In this document: piece by piece, positions 61,303-64,000 of the stretch | Numbering within the stretch: the stretch's first letter is position 1 | Layout of the letters: each line of letters begins with the position of its first letter | Assembly (NCBI GenBank): GCA_041687255.1 | Contig: JAWLCL010000009.1 | Span: 130,520 to 194,519 of the forward strand | Direction: 5' to 3' | Origin: Mariniphaga sp041687255 | GTDB taxonomy: Bacteria > Bacteroidota > Bacteroidia > Bacteroidales > Prolixibacteraceae | Length of the DNA: 64,000 bases | Notes under the pieces: generated by a model | The model's database searches: none | What the model saw: the letters and a program-made list of their open reading frames with translations, nothing else | What the model was told of the DNA's origin: nothing | Program-made: the position numbers and the translations under genes

Positions 61303-61353
61303 CATCCCTTGCTGTTACTTGCAGGAACCTTATCAGAACCGGGAATGCTATCC
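61295..61353 (+). repeat. Interspersed ~60-bp element, copy F
   Basis: CCGGATAGCATCCC, core TTACTTGCAGGAACC, end GGGAATGCTATCC. Very close to copies D and E and same orientation. It replaces the expected continuation of the PIN toxin gene. Confidence 0.75.
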
Positions 61354-61403
61354 TTTCCTTTGCCTGCCGGGAGAGATGAATTTCTATCAGCTTTCTGACC
61401 GGT

Positions 61404-61468
61404 AACCTTTCAAATTCTCAAACCTCTTCAAACATTCAAACCTTCAAACTTTTCAAACCTCTTCAAAC
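61404..61468. repeat. CTTCAAAC-rich tract (DUF6266 copy 2 3' side)
   Basis: Run of CTTCAAAC/TTTTCAAACC units that includes the stop codon region of DUF6266 copy 2. Confidence 0.65.
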
Positions 61469-62089
61469 CCCTTTCCCTTTTACATACATACTATTGCTCA
61501 TCTCCGTCTGTTCCCGATTGCGGAAAGCCAGCCATACATCAGTGGTACCCTGGGGCAGGGCAGGCGTCCACATGTACCGGCCTTCGGAGCGGCGGGTATC
61601 GGTAAAGCGGTAAGTAGCCTGTCCGGTTTCAGCCTGCAGGACCATCACCACCAGGGTATCGCCGGTACGACTACCGGCAGCTTCTGCGCCGTTTTCCCAT
61701 TCAATGAGCAGCCCGTCGGGACCGGAAGTAACCGATGCATGCACCGGCACCGGAAGCGGTCCACGACTCAGCAGTGCCCTGCTTTTATCGACGTAAATGT
61801 TGGGGTATTCACCGGCGAGGGTATTGCGCATAATGTACGACTGCGCCTCCGACCGGGCTGTGCGCCCTACCTTTTGCGGCGGGAAAGTCAGCCTGATGAG
61901 CTCCAGAAACGGGCTCAGGAATTCGTTCACCACCTTCATCCGCTGCCGTTGTGCCAGCTGAGCCGGCGACTTGCGGTCGCTGTAATGCTCCGGCTTTGTG
62001 CGTATTATGCTCTGGCCATTCATTTTATACACCACAAGGTTCCCTAATTTTCCCCGGCCGGCGTCAAACAGGTCTTGAATTTTTGCCAT
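61463..62089 (-). CDS. DUF6266 family protein, copy 2
   Basis: A 208-residue protein (MAKIQDLFDAGRGKLGNLVV) clearly paralogous to copy 1 at 34091 with matching KSPAQLAQRQRMKVVNEFL, AEAQSYIMRNTLAGEYPN, VDKSRALLSRGPLPVPV and VWLAFRNREQTEMSNSMYV. No signal peptide or TM segment. The gene is GC-rich against its surroundings. It has a perfect TATCTTTG box 23 bp upstream of the start and its stop lies in a CTTCAAAC tract, as in copy 1. Confidence 0.85.
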   Translation of the reverse strand: MAKIQDLFDAGRGKLGNLVVYKMNGQSIIRTKPEHYSDRKSPAQLAQRQRMKVVNEFLSPFLELIRLTFPPQKVGRTARSEAQSYIMRNTLAGEYPNIYVDKSRALLSRGPLPVPVHASVTSGPDGLLIEWENGAEAAGSRTGDTLVVMVLQAETGQATYRFTDTRRSEGRYMWTPALPQGTTDVWLAFRNREQTEMSNSMYVKGKGV

Positions 62090-62111
62090 AATGTTGAATT
62101 AGTTGTATTGC

Positions 62112-62119
62112 CAAAGATA
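62112..62119 (-). promoter_or_regulatory. -7 box TATCTTTG of DUF6266 copy 2
   Basis: Exact TAnnTTTG match on the minus strand, 22 bp before the start codon; the equivalent position in copy 1 carries TATCTTTA. The -33 element is not clear. Confidence 0.55.
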
Positions 62120-62190
62120 TGCCATTTTCTTCATTTATTGGTCTGTTTTATGTATTAAAATGGTATGTAACTGGTATAAAATTCGTCATA

Positions 62191-62223
62191 TTACGAATTA
62201 ACCACGAATTAAGTACGAATAAA
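62191..62223. repeat. ACGAATTA direct repeats upstream of DUF6266 copy 2
   Basis: Three units, TTACGAATTAACC, ACGAATTAAGT and ACGAATAAATT, in tandem; related units lie upstream of copy 1 at about 34808-34860. Confidence 0.5.
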
Positions 62224-62324
62224 TTACCAATAAACGACAAAAAAAAGTGCACTGTGGTAGATTCGGCCTCAGGTATCCGCATCTGTTCATCATTAAAAAT
62301 CAAATTTTATTCATAATCAACTGT

Positions 62325-62444
62325 GGTGCCTGTAGCTGGGTTGCAAGAAGGTGTGGGTGTCTCTACCCGGGGTGCTGCCCCGGGCTGAAATAAGCAGGGC
62401 TTTCAGCCCGACCCCCCCCGGTAGTCGTTTCACCGGTATTCATC
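62325..62444 (+). repeat. 120-bp double-hairpin repeat, copy 1
   Basis: Begins GGTGCCTGTAGCTG, contains the palindrome CCCGGGGTGCTGCCCCGGG, the hairpin GGGCTGAAATAAGC/GGGCTTTCAGCCC and ends GGTAGTCGTTTCACCGGTAT. Copy 2 is identical in length and almost identical in sequence. Confidence 0.8.
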
Positions 62445-62509
62445 ATAAAGAATCCTATTCAATTCATAACTATTTGCGTCTCCTCTTTTCTTTCTCATAT
62501 ATGGAGGCC

Positions 62510-62629
62510 GGTGCCTGTAGCTGCCTTGCAGGAAGAGGGGGGCATCTCTACCCGGGGTGCTGCCCCGGGCTGAAATAAGCAGGGCCTTCAGCCCGCCTCC
62601 CTCCGGTAGTCGTTTCACCGGTATTCATC
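62510..62629 (+). repeat. 120-bp double-hairpin repeat, copy 2
   Basis: Direct repeat of 62325-62444, spaced by 65 bp, with differences confined mainly to the G-rich segment near the left end and a few bases after the second hairpin. Confidence 0.8.
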
Positions 62630-62812
62630 TCTTCCTTCAGCTCAGCTCCAATTGTATTCTTATCCTGAACTTTTTCAAAGAAAAAAACTACGAAGTCGTT
62701 TCAATTCCCGAAAATCTTTTTCATGCTTTGCTTTTTGAACTTCTTATATTATCTGATGTTATGATGTTCAGAGTAAAAGACAATTTGTTGATTAATAAAA
62801 TATTACACAATT

Positions 62813-63796
62813 ATGAAAGCATTACAAATAATAAAATATGGTGAACTTAAGGAAAGTTTGTCCATTAATGAAGTTGAAAAACCGACAGTAAAGCAAAATG
62901 ATATTTTAGTTGAAGTTAAAGCAGCTTCATTGAATCCTATTGACTATAAAATGGCAGAAGGGTATTTAAAAGAAATGGTGCCTTTAAACCTGCCGAGTAC
63001 CATGGGTTTTGATTTGAGCGGTAAGGTTATTGAAAAGGGTGCCGATGTCAGCAATTTCGAAATTGGTGATGAAGTGTATTCCAGAGTGCCTATGGAGCAA
63101 ATGGGTACGGTATCGGAATATGCTGTGGTTAATAGTAACGCAGCCGCTAAGAAACCGGAAAACAGTTCTTTTGAAGAAGCCTCCGGCTTGCCATTGGCAG
63201 GCCTCACTGCCATTCAGGCGTTGGAACGCGTGGGTTTGAAAGAAAACGACCGTGTGCTAATCCATGCAGGATCAGGTGGAGTAGGCAGTTTAGCTGTTCA
63301 GTATGCCAAAGATAAAGGAGCTTTTGTTTACACTACCACCAGTACTAAAAATGTAGATTGGGTTAGAGCGCTTGGTGCTGATCGTGTAATCGATTACAAA
63401 ACTGAAGATTATAAAGCAATCGCAACAGATGTGGATGTGGTTTTTGACACACTGGGCGATACTTACACGCTGGAAGCCTTTGGAATTATCAAAGAGGGAG
63501 GAAGAGTAGCCACTATTGCAGGACCGCCCGATGAAGAATCTGCAAAAGTTATGGGTATACCTGATTATAAATTGCCCGGAGAAATATCAAACTGGATTAG
63601 AGACAAATCAGCTACCTATAAATATACATGGATGCAACCCAACAGCGAACAATTGAAAGCACTTTCAAAAATGGTAGAAGATGGGAAGATAAAGCCGGTG
63701 GTCGATAAGGTTTATTCCCTGGAAGAAGGAATTGAAGCCTGTCTTTACCTGGCAACAGGCAGAGCCAGGGGAAAAGTGATTATAACCTTTTCCTGA
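62813..63796 (+). CDS. NADP-dependent quinone oxidoreductase-like zinc-independent MDR protein
   Basis: A 327-residue medium-chain dehydrogenase/reductase of the quinone oxidoreductase type. The catalytic domain reads ALQIIKYGELKESLSINEVE and VEVKAASLNPIDYKMAEGYL, with FDLSGKVIEKGADVSNFEIGD following; there are no zinc-ligand cysteines. The Rossmann loop is VLIHAGSGGVGSLAVQYAK with FVYTTTSTKNVDWVRALGAD after it, consistent with NADPH preference (Ser/Thr-rich loop), and the C-terminal VYSLEEGIEACLYLATGRARGKVII is family-typical. It reduces quinones or alpha,beta-unsaturated carbonyls. Monocistronic in the visible part. Confidence 0.9.
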   Translation: MKALQIIKYGELKESLSINEVEKPTVKQNDILVEVKAASLNPIDYKMAEGYLKEMVPLNLPSTMGFDLSGKVIEKGADVSNFEIGDEVYSRVPMEQMGTVSEYAVVNSNAAAKKPENSSFEEASGLPLAGLTAIQALERVGLKENDRVLIHAGSGGVGSLAVQYAKDKGAFVYTTTSTKNVDWVRALGADRVIDYKTEDYKAIATDVDVVFDTLGDTYTLEAFGIIKEGGRVATIAGPPDEESAKVMGIPDYKLPGEISNWIRDKSATYKYTWMQPNSEQLKALSKMVEDGKIKPVVDKVYSLEEGIEACLYLATGRARGKVIITFS

Positions 63797-63801
63797 ACGC
63801 T

Positions 63802-64000
63802 TTAAAATAAATTTTGGAATTCTCCGGGCACGGATTGGATTTTTGATAAATTCTGTCCCCGGGAACCCTTTTCCCTTTTGCGTCTCCTTCTTTGCTGTTC
63901 CGGGGTGAACTTTTCCAAAGTCCTGGAACTCATATATAACTGACAGTATTTCGGATGAACATAAGTATCCCTCTTACCTATTTTGCAGGCATTGTTATGC
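63802..64000 (-). CDS. Possible partial ORF at the right edge
   Basis: A minus-strand frame is open from the window edge to a TAA at 63802-63804, about 66 residues, reading KIGKRDTYVHPKYCQLYMSS, then a very basic EQQRRRRKREKGSRGQN. No family recognised; it could be the C-terminal end of a larger protein. Convergent with the oxidoreductase gene, 5 bp apart. Confidence 0.3.
   Translation of the reverse strand, partial: HNNACKIGKRDTYVHPKYCQLYMSSRTLEKFTPEQQRRRRKREKGSRGQNLSKIQSVPGEFQNLF

Larger units (their letters stand above)
62090..62812. other. Gene-free repeat region
   Basis: Contains the promoter and ACGAATTA units of DUF6266 copy 2 (to about 62240) and two copies of a 120-bp repeat (62325 and 62510). 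No supported gene. Confidence 0.6.

Noticed and set aside
60629..61353. Three similar repeats that could suggest a CRISPR array
   Set aside because: Units are spaced by 22 bp and by over 500 bp, have inverted ends, occur singly elsewhere, and no cas genes are present.

Overview
The window looks like chromosomal DNA of a free-living member of the Bacteroidota, plausibly of the Marinilabiliales/Prolixibacteraceae type; the order-level placement is inference. Pointers are many short SPII lipoproteins, secreted glycoside hydrolases, ECF sigma factors, few Shine-Dalgarno sites, TAnnTTTG-type promoter boxes, and DUF6266 genes, a family I know from Bacteroidota. I see no rRNA, tRNA, CRISPR array, prophage or complete insertion sequence.

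Layout. 0-13 kb: an edge-cut SRPBCC protein opposite a GlxA-type AraC regulator, an atypical SDR, a run of minus-strand lipoproteins and small enzymes (TPR protein, DUF4382-like lipoprotein, exported VOC lipoprotein, Asp/Glu racemase, GNAT), a three-PAS histidine kinase and a patatin phospholipase. 13-29 kb: type II NADH dehydrogenase, PQQ-propeller lipoprotein, SugE/Gdx-type SMR exporter, GH43, a solitary molybdenum hydroxylase large subunit, a serine hydrolase, a methyltransferase, an ECF sigma factor with its membrane partner, a CDF exporter, an alpha/beta hydrolase and a TreT-like glycosyltransferase. 29-46 kb: a 1054-residue ABCG-like transporter with a lipoprotein, DUF6266 copy 1, a SoxB-like metallophosphoesterase, a CDP-alcohol phosphatidyltransferase, a broken gene, a hydrolase/hybrid kinase/response regulator set, and two AT-rich surface lipoproteins. 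46-57 kb: a membrane/PRC-barrel pair, a FUSC-type protein, GH92 with GH29, and a complete betaine uptake operon led by a porin. 57.8-60.6 kb: two genes of unknown function. 60.6-62.8 kb: a repeat-rich island with truncated genes. The window ends with a quinone oxidoreductase-like gene and an edge-cut ORF.

Functional themes are osmoadaptation (porin plus glycine betaine ABC transporter, TreT-like enzyme), glycan breakdown (GH43, GH92, GH29), and signalling (two complex kinases, a lone receiver, an ECF sigma/anti-sigma-like pair).

The most unusual content lies between the genes. A ~60-bp element with inverted ends occurs six times in one orientation, mostly just behind plus-strand genes. One copy sits exactly where a PIN toxin reading frame is cut off after about a dozen codons, leaving an orphan antitoxin. 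DUF6266 genes recur as modules with a CTTCAAAC-rich 3' tract and ACGAATTA-rich upstream DNA, and a third copy is internally deleted. A 120-bp double-hairpin repeat occurs twice near 62.4 kb, and GCCTG/CAGGC palindromes and GCAGAG patches are scattered across the window. The uncharacterised gene pair at 57842-60623 is the best candidate for undescribed protein function.
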